Origin: Leptospira harrisiae
Lineage (GTDB): Bacteria > Spirochaetota > Leptospiria > Leptospirales > Leptospiraceae
NCBI RefSeq assembly: GCF_002811945.1
Contig: NZ_NPDX01000001.1
Coordinates: 62,001-126,000 of the forward strand
Reading direction: 5' to 3'
DNA length: 64,000 nt
The notes below the pieces were generated by a model that was given only the letters and a program-made list of their open reading frames with translations, had not been told where the DNA came from and made no database searches. Position numbers and translations under genes: made by a program. Of this stretch, positions 19,537 through 29,008 are shown piece after piece. Position 1 is the first letter of the stretch. Every line of letters starts with the position of its first letter.

Positions 19537-20448
19537 ATGAGTTTGATAGACGCAGCCAAATCAGGAAGTATTGAAGAATGGGATGCAGAGATCAGAGCTG
19601 GTGCAGACCCAAATGAATTAGATTTGTATGGAACCAACGCTCTTTCCTGGATGTTAAAGATGGAGAGTGCGGAACTTTTTCGCCATGCTATCTTAAATGG
19701 TGCTGACCCGTTATCTGCTTACACCACTCCTGGCAATGTTATCTTTGATGTGATGAATCAAAACAAAGAGTCGTTTCTGCAAATTTTGGTAGAAACTGCT
19801 TCCGTTTGGAAAAAATCAAACCATCTTCTCACTAGAGATAAAAATGGAAACACCATCTTTCATTTAGCAATTCTTGAGTCCGCTGAATCTCTTTGGGAAG
19901 TTTTGCTTAGTTCCTTAACAGAAGAGATTGTCTCTTTACGGAATGAAGAAGGTAGATCTATTTTTTTAGAAGCGGTTGTAGAAGACCGAATGGAGATTGT
20001 TACCAAACTTCTGTCAAAGTTTCCTAATTCTATAAGTCACAAAGATCGTGAGGGAAAAACGGCCCTTCATTTGGTTGCTGAAAGAAACTTACATGAGTTA
20101 TGTTCTTATCTCTTGGAAGAAGGAAATGTTGTATTAGAAACAAAAGACGAATTTGGAAACACTCCTTTGTTTTTATCTGCCTCAGCGGATGCCGTTGAAT
20201 GTTTGACTGACCTACTCCAAGCCGGTGCCAATCCCTTTGTTTGGGGAGAAAACGAGGAATCGATCACAAGGTTACTCGACCGGGAAAAGTATGGTCACAG
20301 TTTCAAAACCTGGAAAGACTTTGTGATCAAAAAAGCTATCCTCGGCGCCGGTTATGTTCGCCGAGAAGAAATGATTGATTTCATTAGAAAGGAAAAACCA
20401 TTTAAACCAGAAGAATTAACCAAAGCAAAGTTAGTTGAACTAATCTAA
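19537..20448 (+). CDS. Ankyrin-repeat protein
   Basis: 303 residues, cytosolic, with about five ankyrin repeats. Recognisable units include AAKSGSIEEWDAEIRAGADPNELD, DKNGNTIFHLAIL, DREGKTALHLVAE and DEFGNTPLFLSASADAVE. It is probably a protein-interaction module. It starts 5 bp after the GMC oxidoreductase stop and may chaperone or regulate that enzyme; this pairing is inferred from position only. It converges on the lipoprotein gene at 20482. Confidence 0.85.
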   Translation: MSLIDAAKSGSIEEWDAEIRAGADPNELDLYGTNALSWMLKMESAELFRHAILNGADPLSAYTTPGNVIFDVMNQNKESFLQILVETASVWKKSNHLLTRDKNGNTIFHLAILESAESLWEVLLSSLTEEIVSLRNEEGRSIFLEAVVEDRMEIVTKLLSKFPNSISHKDREGKTALHLVAERNLHELCSYLLEEGNVVLETKDEFGNTPLFLSASADAVECLTDLLQAGANPFVWGENEESITRLLDREKYGHSFKTWKDFVIKKAILGAGYVRREEMIDFIRKEKPFKPEELTKAKLVELI

Positions 20449-20481
20449 TTATAGTTATTTGGTTTTATAGGTTTAATCTGA

Positions 20482-22116
20482 CTACTTTTGCGGAGTGGAA
20501 ACATTGCCTAAAAATTTTGGTCCATAGTTTCCTTCCCTGTCCGTATAAGATCTCTCCGTTTTAGGACTTTCAAAAGTGTAATGTTGTTCAATATTGGTTT
20601 TGAAAGGAGCATTCTCTGGAGATTCGCCGTATTGGTGTAATTCGCGAATCCTTAAATCTGATCTCGGATGTTTTCCAAGTCTTCCTTGGAACCTAAAGAA
20701 AGAAGAAAGTTTAGGATCTACCTTATGGTGGCCATCAGGATCTTTATCTGCAGGTTGATCTACCCAACCAGGTTCTTCCCAAGCAACTAACTTTTCAATT
20801 TTTTGTTTGACCATCTTACTTGCATCCACATACCGAGTAGGTTCGGGAAGGTCTTTACAATCACAATCATCCAGTGTCGCTGTTTTGTTTGTGGTTCCTG
20901 ATCCAATTTTAACACTAGTTAAATCTTTTTCCGAAAGGTTTTTGGGAATGATAAGAATCGAGTTTTCTGGATCGAAACTAGGAAACACATCCCAAGGATC
21001 AGAAATATAATTAAAGAGTGCATTTCCTGCATGTAGTTTTACAGTATAACCACCATAAGCGGATGTTGGATTTCCACCATCGGAACCCATATTGCCTTTT
21101 GCCACATAAAGGATGGGATGGTTTTTTAAAGAGTTTATATTTTTAAAATCTGTATCGAGTAAGATATGATCGTGTCCCGTAAGTAAAATTCGTTTTGGTT
21201 TTCCATCTTTTGAGACAAGTAAGGCATAAGATTCCAAATCACCTTGGTGGATGTTTCCAAATTTAGTTGGCCCTTCATTCCAATCATACCAAATCCAATA
21301 CGAGATGACCATATCGCCATTCCCAACTTCATACCAATAGTTACCATCGTCACGAAATCCTGGAAGAGCTTCTTTCCCAGTTCCTGATACAGTGGCATTG
21401 GCGTAACGAACATGATAATACAAATGTGTTGGATTTTCTTTGGGAAAAATCTCAGGAAATTCAACATAGTTCCAAGTGGTTTGCCCTTTGGTTTTTCTTC
21501 GGATGTCCTTTTCTGGAAGTTTGTATTCTTTGGAAACAAAGTGGTCGGCAAACTTTTCAATGTTAGATGGTAAGTGTTTTTTATCTTTATGGAAAACAAG
21601 GATTGGGGCAAACTTAGATGCTAACTCTTCTTGTTTGCGATTAGGGATTAAGTTCTCTTGGCTTACAAAATTGAATTCGTGAGTTATATTGGGATTTTTT
21701 GACAGGGAATCTGTATTTTCTATCCAGAAAGGGTTGTGGCCTGGTGAATATTTTCCGTAAACTTTCTCGATTCCCTCTAATCGAATGGAAAGGTGTGTCC
21801 ACTGGTTTGGTGTGATTTCTTGAAAGGTCATTTGGTCACTGGACGACTGAACCTGCTTTGGATTTTTATTTATAATCAGTGAAACTGGTGTATAACAGTC
21901 TTTTGTATTTGTATCGGGACAAAAATAAAATTTGAGAGTGTAATAAATACGTTCTCCTTTGAGTTCTTTCGGAATGGAGTTAAGTTTGAATTGGAACCGA
22001 ATGAAAATTGGATTCGAAATTTTTGGTTCCTTTAGATCCGAATTTGAACAGGAAATAAAAAAAAGAAAGATAGCAACTAGCGAGAGTTTTGTTGTGATTT
22101 TAGTGATTAGTTTCAT
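20482..22116 (-). CDS. Large lipoprotein, possibly Vps62-like
   Basis: 544 residues from ATG 22116. That start puts a signal sequence with lipobox FFISC at the N-terminus; the longer frame upstream is only a shifted reading of the neighbouring lysine-rich gene and is rejected. The central part (FAPILVFHKDKKHLPSNIEKF, then YWIWYDWNEGP and HQGDLESYALLVS) resembles the layout of Vps62-type proteins, where a His/Asp/Glu-containing core follows a FAPI start. I am not certain of this link. It is expected to be lipid-anchored and probably surface or periplasmic. Confidence 0.7.
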   Translation of the reverse strand: MKLITKITTKLSLVAIFLFFISCSNSDLKEPKISNPIFIRFQFKLNSIPKELKGERIYYTLKFYFCPDTNTKDCYTPVSLIINKNPKQVQSSSDQMTFQEITPNQWTHLSIRLEGIEKVYGKYSPGHNPFWIENTDSLSKNPNITHEFNFVSQENLIPNRKQEELASKFAPILVFHKDKKHLPSNIEKFADHFVSKEYKLPEKDIRRKTKGQTTWNYVEFPEIFPKENPTHLYYHVRYANATVSGTGKEALPGFRDDGNYWYEVGNGDMVISYWIWYDWNEGPTKFGNIHQGDLESYALLVSKDGKPKRILLTGHDHILLDTDFKNINSLKNHPILYVAKGNMGSDGGNPTSAYGGYTVKLHAGNALFNYISDPWDVFPSFDPENSILIIPKNLSEKDLTSVKIGSGTTNKTATLDDCDCKDLPEPTRYVDASKMVKQKIEKLVAWEEPGWVDQPADKDPDGHHKVDPKLSSFFRFQGRLGKHPRSDLRIRELHQYGESPENAPFKTNIEQHYTFESPKTERSYTDREGNYGPKFLGNVSTPQK

Positions 22117-22133
22117 TTGGTTTGATATGGCAT

Positions 22134-22162
22134 AAAAAAACCCCTGTTTCCAGGGGTTTTTT
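22134..22162. terminator. Bidirectional rho-independent terminator
   Basis: AAAAAAACCCCTG and CAGGGGTTTTTT pair around a 5-nt loop (CCCCTG/CAGGGG core, 22141-22156). It lies 19 bp after the lysine-rich gene's stop and just before the start of the lipoprotein gene on the same minus strand, so it separates their transcripts. Confidence 0.85.
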
Positions 22163-22180
22163 GCATACAAAAGATTTTGA

Positions 22181-22432
22181 TTACTCAGCGTCTTTTTTTG
22201 CTTTTTTCTCTTTTTTGGCTTTCTTAGCTTTTTTTGCCTTTTTCTCGCCATTTTTATTATTCTTTTTCTCTTTTTTCTCACCGTCTTTGTTATTCATTTT
22301 TTCTTTTTTAGGTTTAACGGTTTCGGAAGCTTCATCAGCTTGCATTGTAGGTTCTTCGTCTGCTTCTGTTTGAGCAAAAACACCAAATGTACTGAAAGAG
22401 AAAATGGAGAGAATCACAAGAAATTTTTTCAT
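22181..22432 (-). CDS. Lysine-rich exported protein, 83 aa
   Basis: Residues 1-20 form a clear signal peptide ending VFAQ. The mature part begins acidic (TEADEEPTMQADEASE) and then becomes a low-complexity Lys/Ala/Asn tract with repeated KKAKKAKK and NNKNGEKK units. Such a polycationic tail could bind peptidoglycan, nucleic acid or anionic polysaccharide; no family is recognised. It has its own strong terminator, which argues for a real, independently expressed gene. Confidence 0.7.
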   Translation of the reverse strand: MKKFLVILSIFSFSTFGVFAQTEADEEPTMQADEASETVKPKKEKMNNKDGEKKEKKNNKNGEKKAKKAKKAKKEKKAKKDAE

Positions 22433-22512
22433 TTTATACCTCGTATGGAATGTGCACCTATTAGATACTATTTCGATGAATAGACAATCGTAAATTTTAG
22501 AAGATTTGTGAA

Positions 22513-23925
22513 TTATTTACCAACACAAAATTTACTAAAAATCCTACCAAGGATCTCTTCGTTGTCTACGTGGCCGTTGACTTCACCAATTTCTTTGAGA
22601 GAAGAATTAATCTCCTGGATATAAATTTCCGCAGGTGCCTCATCTTCCATTAGTCGAATAGCTTCAACCAAACTAGATTCAATTTTTTGAATATGATATC
22701 TTTGTCTGTCTTCTAATAAAACCACATCTTCTGAATTATCCATGGAAGTGAGTTTTGTTTTTAAAAGTTCCAATAAATGGGGAATTCCGAGTTTTGTTTT
22801 ACAGGAAATCTCTGTAATTTCTAATTCGAATTGTTTCTGTAATTCATCGAGGTGGTTTCGGTTCCAATCTATGTTTTTTTCGTCAATTTTATTGGCAACA
22901 AGGATGGCACCACGGAGTCTATCTTTATGTTTCATTAAGAACGAACTTTTGTCGAATGGAACAGATGTATCAATAAGAAGTAACTTTACATTGGCACTGT
23001 CGGCTTCTCGTTTGCTTCGTTCAATTCCCATTTGTTCAATGTTATCGGATGTATCACGAATTCCTGCTGTATCCACAAGTCGAATGGGGATTCCATCTAA
23101 ACTCAATTCTTCTGCGATATAATCTCTAGTGGTGCCAGGAATGTCTGATATTATGGAACGATCCTTCCCGATGAGTAAATTCATAAGACTCGACTTACCA
23201 GTATTTGGTTCACCAAATAAAACTACTGTAGATTGCAAAATTAAAGTTTCTGCACGTTCTGAATCTTTGATTAATTTGGAACAAAGATTTTTTAAAGAAA
23301 TCATTCGATTTTTTCTTTCTTCCAAACTTTCAAAGGTTAAATCTTCGGTAGAAAAATCTATTTCCGCCTCGCACTCTGCTTTGAGTGAAATGAGATCACT
23401 TCTGATTTTCGAACTTAATTTTGTAATCTCACCAAATACGTTTTTTTGAGCTAATTCTAATTCATATCTAGAACGAGCTTCAATCAGTCGACCGATGGCC
23501 TCTGCACCTGATAAATTGATTTTTCCGTTTAAGTAAGCTCGTTTGGTAAACTCGCCTTTCTGTGCAGGTCTTGCTCCGTTATCAAAAAGGATTTGCAAGG
23601 CACGTTTGAGTAGAATTGGGTTTCCATGTAAATGGAACTCAGCTAAATCTTCGCCTGTGTACGAGTTAGGTGCTGGAAAATAAAAAAATACAATTTGGTC
23701 TAATGATTTTTCTGAATCAACAAAATCGCAAAAAATAGCAGTACGTTTTTGGTTCTTAATCAAATCTTCTGTGAGGGGTGATCCGTTTTTTTGTAAAACG
23801 GCAAGGGCAATGGGCAATACGGCAGTGCCCGATACCCGAAGGATGCCAATCGCTCCGGGTCCTTGGGCAGTGGACAATGCCGCTATGGTATCAATCAAGA
23901 TCTTCTTGGTCAACTCCGTCGGCAA
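22513..23925 (-). CDS. mnmE: tRNA uridine-5-carboxymethylaminomethyl modification GTPase
   Basis: About 460-470 residues. With MnmG it makes the cmnm5U modification at the wobble position of tRNAs. The N-terminal tetrahydrofolate-binding domain ([22 protein letters not shown]), the G-domain motifs [13 protein letters not shown] and NKID, and the C-terminal CVGK cysteine required for modification are all present. The start is either TTG 23925 or, better matching the family N-terminus, TTG 23898, which overlaps the jag stop by 8 bp. mnmG is not next to it. Confidence 0.93.
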   Translation of the reverse strand: MPTELTKKILIDTIAALSTAQGPGAIGILRVSGTAVLPIALAVLQKNGSPLTEDLIKNQKRTAIFCDFVDSEKSLDQIVFFYFPAPNSYTGEDLAEFHLHGNPILLKRALQILFDNGARPAQKGEFTKRAYLNGKINLSGAEAIGRLIEARSRYELELAQKNVFGEITKLSSKIRSDLISLKAECEAEIDFSTEDLTFESLEERKNRMISLKNLCSKLIKDSERAETLILQSTVVLFGEPNTGKSSLMNLLIGKDRSIISDIPGTTRDYIAEELSLDGIPIRLVDTAGIRDTSDNIEQMGIERSKREADSANVKLLLIDTSVPFDKSSFLMKHKDRLRGAILVANKIDEKNIDWNRNHLDELQKQFELEITEISCKTKLGIPHLLELLKTKLTSMDNSEDVVLLEDRQRYHIQKIESSLVEAIRLMEDEAPAEIYIQEINSSLKEIGEVNGHVDNEEILGRIFSKFCVGK

Positions 23926-24622
23926 AGTCTTCTACAGGAAGGCCTTTTTTAGATGGATCTTCCAAATCTTTGTATTTATGTTTTTCTTTTGCAGAGATCA
24001 CACGAACTCGTTTGAATGTTCCATTTCCTTCAGATCTAGTGAACACTCTTTCGTCTTCTTGGATTGCCATGTGAACAATTCTTCTTTCAAACGGATTCAT
24101 TGGATCGAGTAGTTTAGATCTTCCTGATTTGATGACTGATGCTGCTACAGATTTAGCCAATCGAATGAGAGATAACTCGCGTTTGTCGCGGTAAGATTCA
24201 ATATCCAAAACGATTTTTCGGTTATGGCGAATTTTTGGATCTACCATTAAGTTTAAAAGAAATTGAAGAGAATCTAAGGTTCCTCCTCTTTTTCCGATGA
24301 TGAGTCCAGATTCTTTACTGGTAAGTTCAACATAGATTTTTCCATCTACATCACCCATTCCTACTACTTCGGCAGGAATTCCCATTTTTTTCAAAATAGT
24401 AATGATTACCCCGTGGATGATTTTTTCGGATGGGATGTCGTTATTTGCAACAAACGCGCGTACAACGGCTGGTTTTTTTTGTGTGATTCCTAAAAATCCG
24501 GACTTTCCGGAATCAACTACTTCGAATCGTAAATCGCCTGGTTGGAGACGAAGTGTTTCTAAAGAATATTCTTCTGCCTCACTTTTCGTTTTTCCTTCGG
24601 CTTCGAAAATGTAATTATTCAT
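23891..24622 (-). CDS. khpB: Jag/KhpB RNA-binding protein
   Basis: 243 residues in three parts: a Jag-N domain (1-50, ending SGKSGFLGI), a KH-type domain with [15 protein letters not shown] near 110, and an R3H domain ([20 protein letters not shown]) near 180-205, then an acidic tail. KhpB-type proteins bind RNA and affect division and envelope genes in Gram-positives. It lies directly after yidC, the conserved arrangement in many phyla, with a 28-bp gap. Confidence 0.9.
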   Translation of the reverse strand: MNNYIFEAEGKTKSEAEEYSLETLRLQPGDLRFEVVDSGKSGFLGITQKKPAVVRAFVANNDIPSEKIIHGVIITILKKMGIPAEVVGMGDVDGKIYVELTSKESGLIIGKRGGTLDSLQFLLNLMVDPKIRHNRKIVLDIESYRDKRELSLIRLAKSVAASVIKSGRSKLLDPMNPFERRIVHMAIQEDERVFTRSEGNGTFKRVRVISAKEKHKYKDLEDPSKKGLPVEDFADGVDQEDLD

Positions 24623-24650
24623 CTGTGATCTTCCTTGTTAAACAATGATT

Positions 24651-26606
24651 TCATTTTTTCTTTTTGTTTTGGTTTCTGAATCCAGGTCTTGCAATCGCAG
24701 AAGTATTGTTTGCTGGTTCTGGCCCATTATTCTTTGGTTTTTTGTCTTCTGATTTACCAAATTTGTTCGTATACACTTGTTGTGCGATTGATAGAATGTT
24801 TTGCATTGTCCAATACATGGTCACACCTGCAGGCATTGACCAGAAGAAATATAACATAATCACAGGCATCATGTACATCATCATCTTTTGGTTTGGATCT
24901 GTAGAGACTGTTGTCATTCGAGATTGAACCACTTGCGTTGCCACCATGATAAGTGGAAGGATGTTGATCGCAAGTGCTCCGATAAAAGCTAACTTTGGAG
25001 TTGTGTAAACAGTGTCAGGTTCACTTAAATCTTTGATCCATAAAAATGGAGAATTCCAAAGGTCAACTGTGTCAGAGAACGCAGTATACAATGCAATAAA
25101 GATAGGAATTTGAATGAGCATAGGAAGGCAACCAGCCATCGGATTGGTTCCATTCTTTTTGTATAACTCTACTGTTTTTTCCTGTTTGAGTTTTGGATCA
25201 TCCGCATATTTTTCATTGATGAGTTTGATTTGCGGAGATAACTCTTGCATCTTTTTCATCGATTCCGCCTGTTTTTTGTTCAGCGGATAGAAAGCTAATT
25301 TGAATAGAATGGCAAAAATAACAATCGCCCAACCATAGTTAGGAATAACTAAATAAATCTTTTTTAAGATCCAAACAATTCCATTACGAAGTGGAGTTGT
25401 AATCCCTTGGTTAAAGGATTTGTCTAGAGAATCACTAAGGCCCGCAAACACGGAGTCTTTGTTGATTTTTGGATCCAGTTTACTATCACGGAAGGCAGTT
25501 CCGTCAAGTTCCCTTACACCTACATAAGCCGCATAATCTAAGTTTACTTCTTCACCGGGCCCTAGTTTCCAATTGTCATAGACAAGAAGAACACCTGTTT
25601 CGTTTCCTTTGCGGTTATCAAGAAGAACTCCGGCTGGTTTGTCATCCAATGGATCGATCACACCAATGAAGTAACGACTTCCTGTTCCTACAAAATCTAC
25701 CTTTTCGTTAGAACCTTTTTTAATTTCGTAACGAGTGTCTTTTCCTTCATTTGATCCAAATAGATTATCAAAAAATCCTTGTGTGCTAGTTCCATCTACG
25801 TGGTCTTTAAAACTTCCATCCAAGTAGTAATAACGAAAGTAATGTGCATTATCTCGATCATTAAAATCTTCTTTTTTCTTAAGCACCGGGCCAAGGGAAC
25901 TAAAGGATCTAAAGTAAACATCAGATTTTGAAGGAGAAATATTGATGGTTTCTGAAGATCTGTTTTTGAGTGTTAAATGAAATTTAAAATAGTTTTCAGA
26001 TGGGAAAAACTGGAATTTCTTTTGGATTGTAAATTTGCCATCTAACGAAGGCGCTTCGAAGATTACTGTTTTTGTTTCAGCATTATAATTAGAACTAAAG
26101 TTTACTAAGTTGTATGCAGAAAAAGGAATTGTGTCCTTGTCTTCAATGATGTTGAAATCAAAACCTTGCCCTCTCGTGAGTTCTACAGCTTTTTCTTTTT
26201 TTCCATCAAATTCAATTTCGAATTTAGGATCTTTTGCAATCGCAAATTCAGAACCATCTGGTTCTTTATGGTCTTTAATATAGTATTCTGTGATTCTTCC
26301 GCCTAAGCTAGAAAAATGAACTAAAAAAGAATCCGTTTTTAACGAGAAGGTTTTTACATCTTCTTGTTTTACTGGATTCAACTTTGTTGTTTCCGTTGTT
26401 GGCTTATTTAATTCGGTTTTTGCTTCCGTTGCATTTCCGTTAGTTTTTTCTTTTTCAGAACCATCTTTTTTGGAAACTTCATCTGCAGTTTTGGGTTTTG
26501 GAGTTTGCGGAGGAAAGAAGAAATAGTTTATACCCATCCAAACCGCTAAACTTAAAAATAGCGCGAGGAATAAACGACCTTGTCTGTTTGTGGAATCATT
26601 TTGCAT
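24651..26606 (-). CDS. yidC: Membrane protein insertase YidC
   Basis: 651 residues, the long Gram-negative type: an N-terminal membrane anchor, a Lys/Thr/Glu linker, a large periplasmic P1 domain (~100-380), and the conserved five-helix insertase core beginning near [20 protein letters not shown] with [20 protein letters not shown] in the middle. It inserts and folds inner-membrane proteins with or without Sec. The C-terminus is basic (NQNKKKK), helping ribosome binding. It is preceded by yidD with a 3-bp gap. Confidence 0.95.
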   Translation of the reverse strand: MQNDSTNRQGRLFLALFLSLAVWMGINYFFFPPQTPKPKTADEVSKKDGSEKEKTNGNATEAKTELNKPTTETTKLNPVKQEDVKTFSLKTDSFLVHFSSLGGRITEYYIKDHKEPDGSEFAIAKDPKFEIEFDGKKEKAVELTRGQGFDFNIIEDKDTIPFSAYNLVNFSSNYNAETKTVIFEAPSLDGKFTIQKKFQFFPSENYFKFHLTLKNRSSETINISPSKSDVYFRSFSSLGPVLKKKEDFNDRDNAHYFRYYYLDGSFKDHVDGTSTQGFFDNLFGSNEGKDTRYEIKKGSNEKVDFVGTGSRYFIGVIDPLDDKPAGVLLDNRKGNETGVLLVYDNWKLGPGEEVNLDYAAYVGVRELDGTAFRDSKLDPKINKDSVFAGLSDSLDKSFNQGITTPLRNGIVWILKKIYLVIPNYGWAIVIFAILFKLAFYPLNKKQAESMKKMQELSPQIKLINEKYADDPKLKQEKTVELYKKNGTNPMAGCLPMLIQIPIFIALYTAFSDTVDLWNSPFLWIKDLSEPDTVYTTPKLAFIGALAINILPLIMVATQVVQSRMTTVSTDPNQKMMMYMMPVIMLYFFWSMPAGVTMYWTMQNILSIAQQVYTNKFGKSEDKKPKNNGPEPANNTSAIARPGFRNQNKKKK

Positions 26607-26609
26607 AAG

Positions 26610-26837
26610 TTAACTCTTGTTAAAGGATTTCGGTAAAGGGTCATGGCCACCTTCATGATAAGGGTGGCATTTTGAAATTCGAACAACACTTAATACCAGC
26701 GCTTTGTACCATGGATAGGTCTCAAACGCTTGTTTGGCGTATTCGGAACAACTTGGGGTAAACCGGCAAGCCGGAGGCAATAGAGGGGACAGCAGTTTTT
26801 TATAGAGGTAAATTAGAACCAAAAACAGCCGATTCAT
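26610..26837 (-). CDS. yidD: Membrane protein insertion efficiency factor YidD
   Basis: 75 residues from ATG 26837. The first helix ([18 protein letters not shown]) is an amphipathic membrane-surface helix and [11 protein letters not shown] is the family hallmark with its cysteines. The start overlaps the rnpA stop as ATGA, so translation is probably coupled. It helps YidC-dependent insertion. The longer frame upstream is just the rnpA region read in another frame. Confidence 0.93.
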   Translation of the reverse strand: MNRLFLVLIYLYKKLLSPLLPPACRFTPSCSEYAKQAFETYPWYKALVLSVVRISKCHPYHEGGHDPLPKSFNKS

Positions 26838-27094
26838 GGGAAATGTTTTAGAACCGAAAGGAACAAAACCTCTCGGTCTTCCTTGGATAACTTCGCAAAT
26901 TCTTTCTGAACAAGTAGGGCACAATCGTATCCAACAGGTAACAAAGAAATATGTTTCCTAACCAGTTCTCGTAGAATTCGTTTGGAACGGTTACGTTCAA
27001 CGGCTGTTTTGTGAGTTTTATCGGGGCAAAATAAAAAACTGGCAAACGGAAGGCCGTTTTTTCGAACAAGCCATCGCATCGGTGGCCTGCCCAT
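26834..27094 (-). CDS. rnpA: Ribonuclease P protein component (start unresolved)
   Basis: From the first ATG (27094) the protein has 86 residues, short for RnpA (~110-130). The RNR motif is present as [11 protein letters not shown]. Upstream of this ATG the same frame stays open for 23 codons to a TAG, and reads ETLRDQTRIQELFRQNRK, which looks like the conserved N-terminal RnpA helix. No ATG, GTG, TTG or CTG occurs there, although TAGGAG resembles a ribosome-binding site. True initiation may use a rare codon such as ATC, or the sequence may have an error. It binds RNase P RNA to process tRNA 5' ends. Confidence 0.85.
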   Translation of the reverse strand: MGRPPMRWLVRKNGLPFASFLFCPDKTHKTAVERNRSKRILRELVRKHISLLPVGYDCALLVQKEFAKLSKEDREVLFLSVLKHFP

Positions 27095-27165
27095 TTTACG
27101 ATTCTGACGAAAGAGTTCCTGGATCCTGGTTTGGTCGCGAAGGGTCTCCGAAGGAAGCTCCTAAA

Positions 27166-27327
27166 TTAGAACTTTCTCCCGATTTTTTCGTCGGAAACAG
27201 TCAATTTAGCACGGCCTTTTCTTCTTCTGTTGGCTATCACATTTCGTCCGCCTGGGGTAGCCATTCTGGCTCGGAATCCGTGAGTTCTCACGCGTTTAAT
27301 TTTACTCGGTTGGAATGTACGTTTCAT
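27166..27327 (-). CDS. rpmH: 50S ribosomal protein L34
   Basis: Translation of the minus strand from ATG 27327 gives 53 residues with the unmistakable L34 pattern: [37 protein letters not shown] and KLTVS, plus a short C-terminal extension (DEKIGRKF). It is the first gene of the rpmH-rnpA-yidD-yidC-jag-mnmE block. An AATTAGGTG stretch precedes the ATG. The plus-strand open frame covering this region is antisense noise. Confidence 0.95.
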   Translation of the reverse strand: MKRTFQPSKIKRVRTHGFRARMATPGGRNVIANRRRKGRAKLTVSDEKIGRKF

Positions 27328-27766
27328 GAAACACCTAATTAATCTATATATGATCGCAAAAATATGAGGTCTTTTGAAAGGTTTTTGGTACCCTCATGGA
27401 AGTCAAGGGGAATTGGTAAAAATGATTGGACAGTGGGTATCTTATGAGACATAAGACAAAAACAGAACTGCCATTTGGATACCTAGAAAGAAATTGAGGA
27501 ACAGGGGTCCCAGATGAGGTATAAATCGATATTCATAGGGAAGTAACTGGGTCTTGAAAGTAGATTTCTTTGGAAAGTGGGTTACTATTTGCAGTCACTG
27601 TATTTGGAAAGTGGGTTTCTATTTACTGACGCTGAATTTGGAAAGTGAGTTACCTTTTCCCACCATTTACAGAAATTAGAAAGGTTTTTCGTTCATGAAT
27701 TGTTCAGCATTCCTTTCTACATTTTAAAGGTATTCAGAATCTAGGTACTGAAGGAAACACACTCTT
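27328..27766. other. 438-bp intergenic region between rpmH and mltA
   Basis: There is no convincing gene in this gap. It must hold the divergent promoters of rpmH (minus) and the mltA-like gene (plus). It contains a palindrome TCTTATG-aga-CATAAGA (27440-27456) flanked by GGTATC (27436-27441) and GATACC (27478-27483), and three 34-bp tandem repeats (27569-27670). I looked for TTATCCACA-type DnaA boxes and found none by eye. Confidence 0.7.
27569..27670. repeat. Three 34-bp tandem repeats
   Basis: Units start at 27569, 27603 and 27637, an exact 34-bp period. Each begins TTTGGAAAGTG(G/A)GTT and continues with a less conserved pyrimidine-rich half. A degenerate partial copy (TTGAAAGTAGATTTC) precedes the first. 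The 34-bp period is close to three helical turns plus 2-3 bp, and the units end 97 bp before the mltA-like start codon. Confidence 0.8.
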
Positions 27767-28966
27767 ATGAGCAACGGGAATTCGCTGAAAAAAGTAAGTC
27801 ACTTTCCTTTTCGCTTGGTGAACAATGTCGCCTCAATGGTTTTTTTGATTGGCACACTATCAATCGCGACTCTATTTTCGGAGCCGAGGCAGAACCGGAA
27901 TGGCAGTCTAAATCGAACGGACTTATCTTTAGTTTCTCAAAATCTACTAAATCCCACACCATCCAAGCAGTTAGATCTTACTAAAGATCCGGGATTGGAA
28001 TCAGCTATTAAGGAATCCTTCCATTATTTTCAGAAGTTGCCCCAAGATACAAAGTTACGTTTTAGAGAAGATGAGTATACGAAAGTAGAAATTTTAAAAT
28101 CATTTGAAAAACTTCAAACAATCATTCACGAAACTACAAAAGATCAAATTACAACTGAAATTAAAAAACACTTTATATTAATTGATTTGAGTCCGTCAGA
28201 TGGACTGCCCATTATAACAGGATATTATGAAGTACGAATTAATGGAAAAACTAAACCAGAGGGTGAATACCAGTATCCTGCCTTATCACCTCCTAACCAA
28301 AATCTATCATTGCCAGAGAATCCAAAATTTTTCCATTGGGAAAAATGGAATCAAAAACAAATTTGGGAAAAATATTCTAAACCAATTTTATTTCTTCGTT
28401 TGACGGACTTACATTTAGCACAACTAGAAGGTTCAGCGCTTGTCGAAACCGAATCAAAAGAAATTTTTCGTATAAATTATGCTGAGGACAATGGAGAAAA
28501 TTATGTTAGCCCTTCCATTTACCTGAAAGGAATTTGTCCGAGTCTAAAGCCTTATCATTTATCAAATTGTTTCCAAACAAAACCAAAGGAAGTTAAAGAA
28601 GCGATTTTTAAGAATCCAAGATATATATTTTTTGAAAAAGAATCGTTTCCAAATACGCAACCAAATGAGACTTCGTTTGGACCATTGGGAAGTGCTGGGA
28701 TTCGTTTGGTTGCAAAACGATCAGTAGCCATGGATAAACAAATTCCACTAGGTTTCCCAATCCTACTTTCGTTTCAGTCAAACCAAAACTCAGTTAACAA
28801 CCATTTGGTGTTTGTTCATGACAGGGGAAATGCAATCACCGGAGTTGGTCGTTTAGATTATTATTTAGGAAGTGGGGATGGAGTAGAAGAAATTGCAAAT
28901 AATTTGTTAACGAAAGGAAAAGTGATTTTGTTACTTCCGAAAAAAGAGAAAACAAGAAAGAAATAA
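27767..28966 (+). CDS. MltA-like lytic murein transglycosylase
   Basis: 399 residues with an N-terminal hydrophobic segment (residues ~20-40), so exported or membrane-anchored. ITGYYEVRINGKTKP is the MltA entry motif. NPRYIFFEKE, GPLGSAGIRLVAKRSVAMDKQIPLGFP and HDRGNAITGVGRLDYYLGSG match the MltA double-psi-barrel/3D region, with the catalytic Asp in HDRG. It would cleave peptidoglycan to 1,6-anhydro products. The lipoprotein cysteine of enterobacterial MltA is not visible. The start ATG follows AAGGAAA. Confidence 0.82.
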   Translation: MSNGNSLKKVSHFPFRLVNNVASMVFLIGTLSIATLFSEPRQNRNGSLNRTDLSLVSQNLLNPTPSKQLDLTKDPGLESAIKESFHYFQKLPQDTKLRFREDEYTKVEILKSFEKLQTIIHETTKDQITTEIKKHFILIDLSPSDGLPIITGYYEVRINGKTKPEGEYQYPALSPPNQNLSLPENPKFFHWEKWNQKQIWEKYSKPILFLRLTDLHLAQLEGSALVETESKEIFRINYAEDNGENYVSPSIYLKGICPSLKPYHLSNCFQTKPKEVKEAIFKNPRYIFFEKESFPNTQPNETSFGPLGSAGIRLVAKRSVAMDKQIPLGFPILLSFQSNQNSVNNHLVFVHDRGNAITGVGRLDYYLGSGDGVEEIANNLLTKGKVILLLPKKEKTRKK

Positions 28967-29008
28967 ACTCATTTATGTTTCTAGAAAGGAAGTGGTAATT
29001 GTGAACTT

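Noticed and set aside
22117..22281. Lys/Arg-rich N-terminal extension of the lipoprotein gene
   Set aside because: It is a frame-shifted reading of the lysine-rich gene and of the terminator. The signal sequence and lipobox start at ATG 22116.
27082..27342. Plus-strand open frame of 86 codons
   Set aside because: It lies antisense to rpmH and the rnpA 5' region. The minus strand gives a perfect L34 protein, so this frame is a shadow.
27569..27670. CRISPR-like array
   Set aside because: The 34-bp units are contiguous tandem repeats with no unique spacers between them, and there are no cas genes in the window.
27328..27766. Definite oriC
   Set aside because: No DnaA boxes of the TTATCCACA type were seen and dnaA is not adjacent. 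I keep it only as a question.
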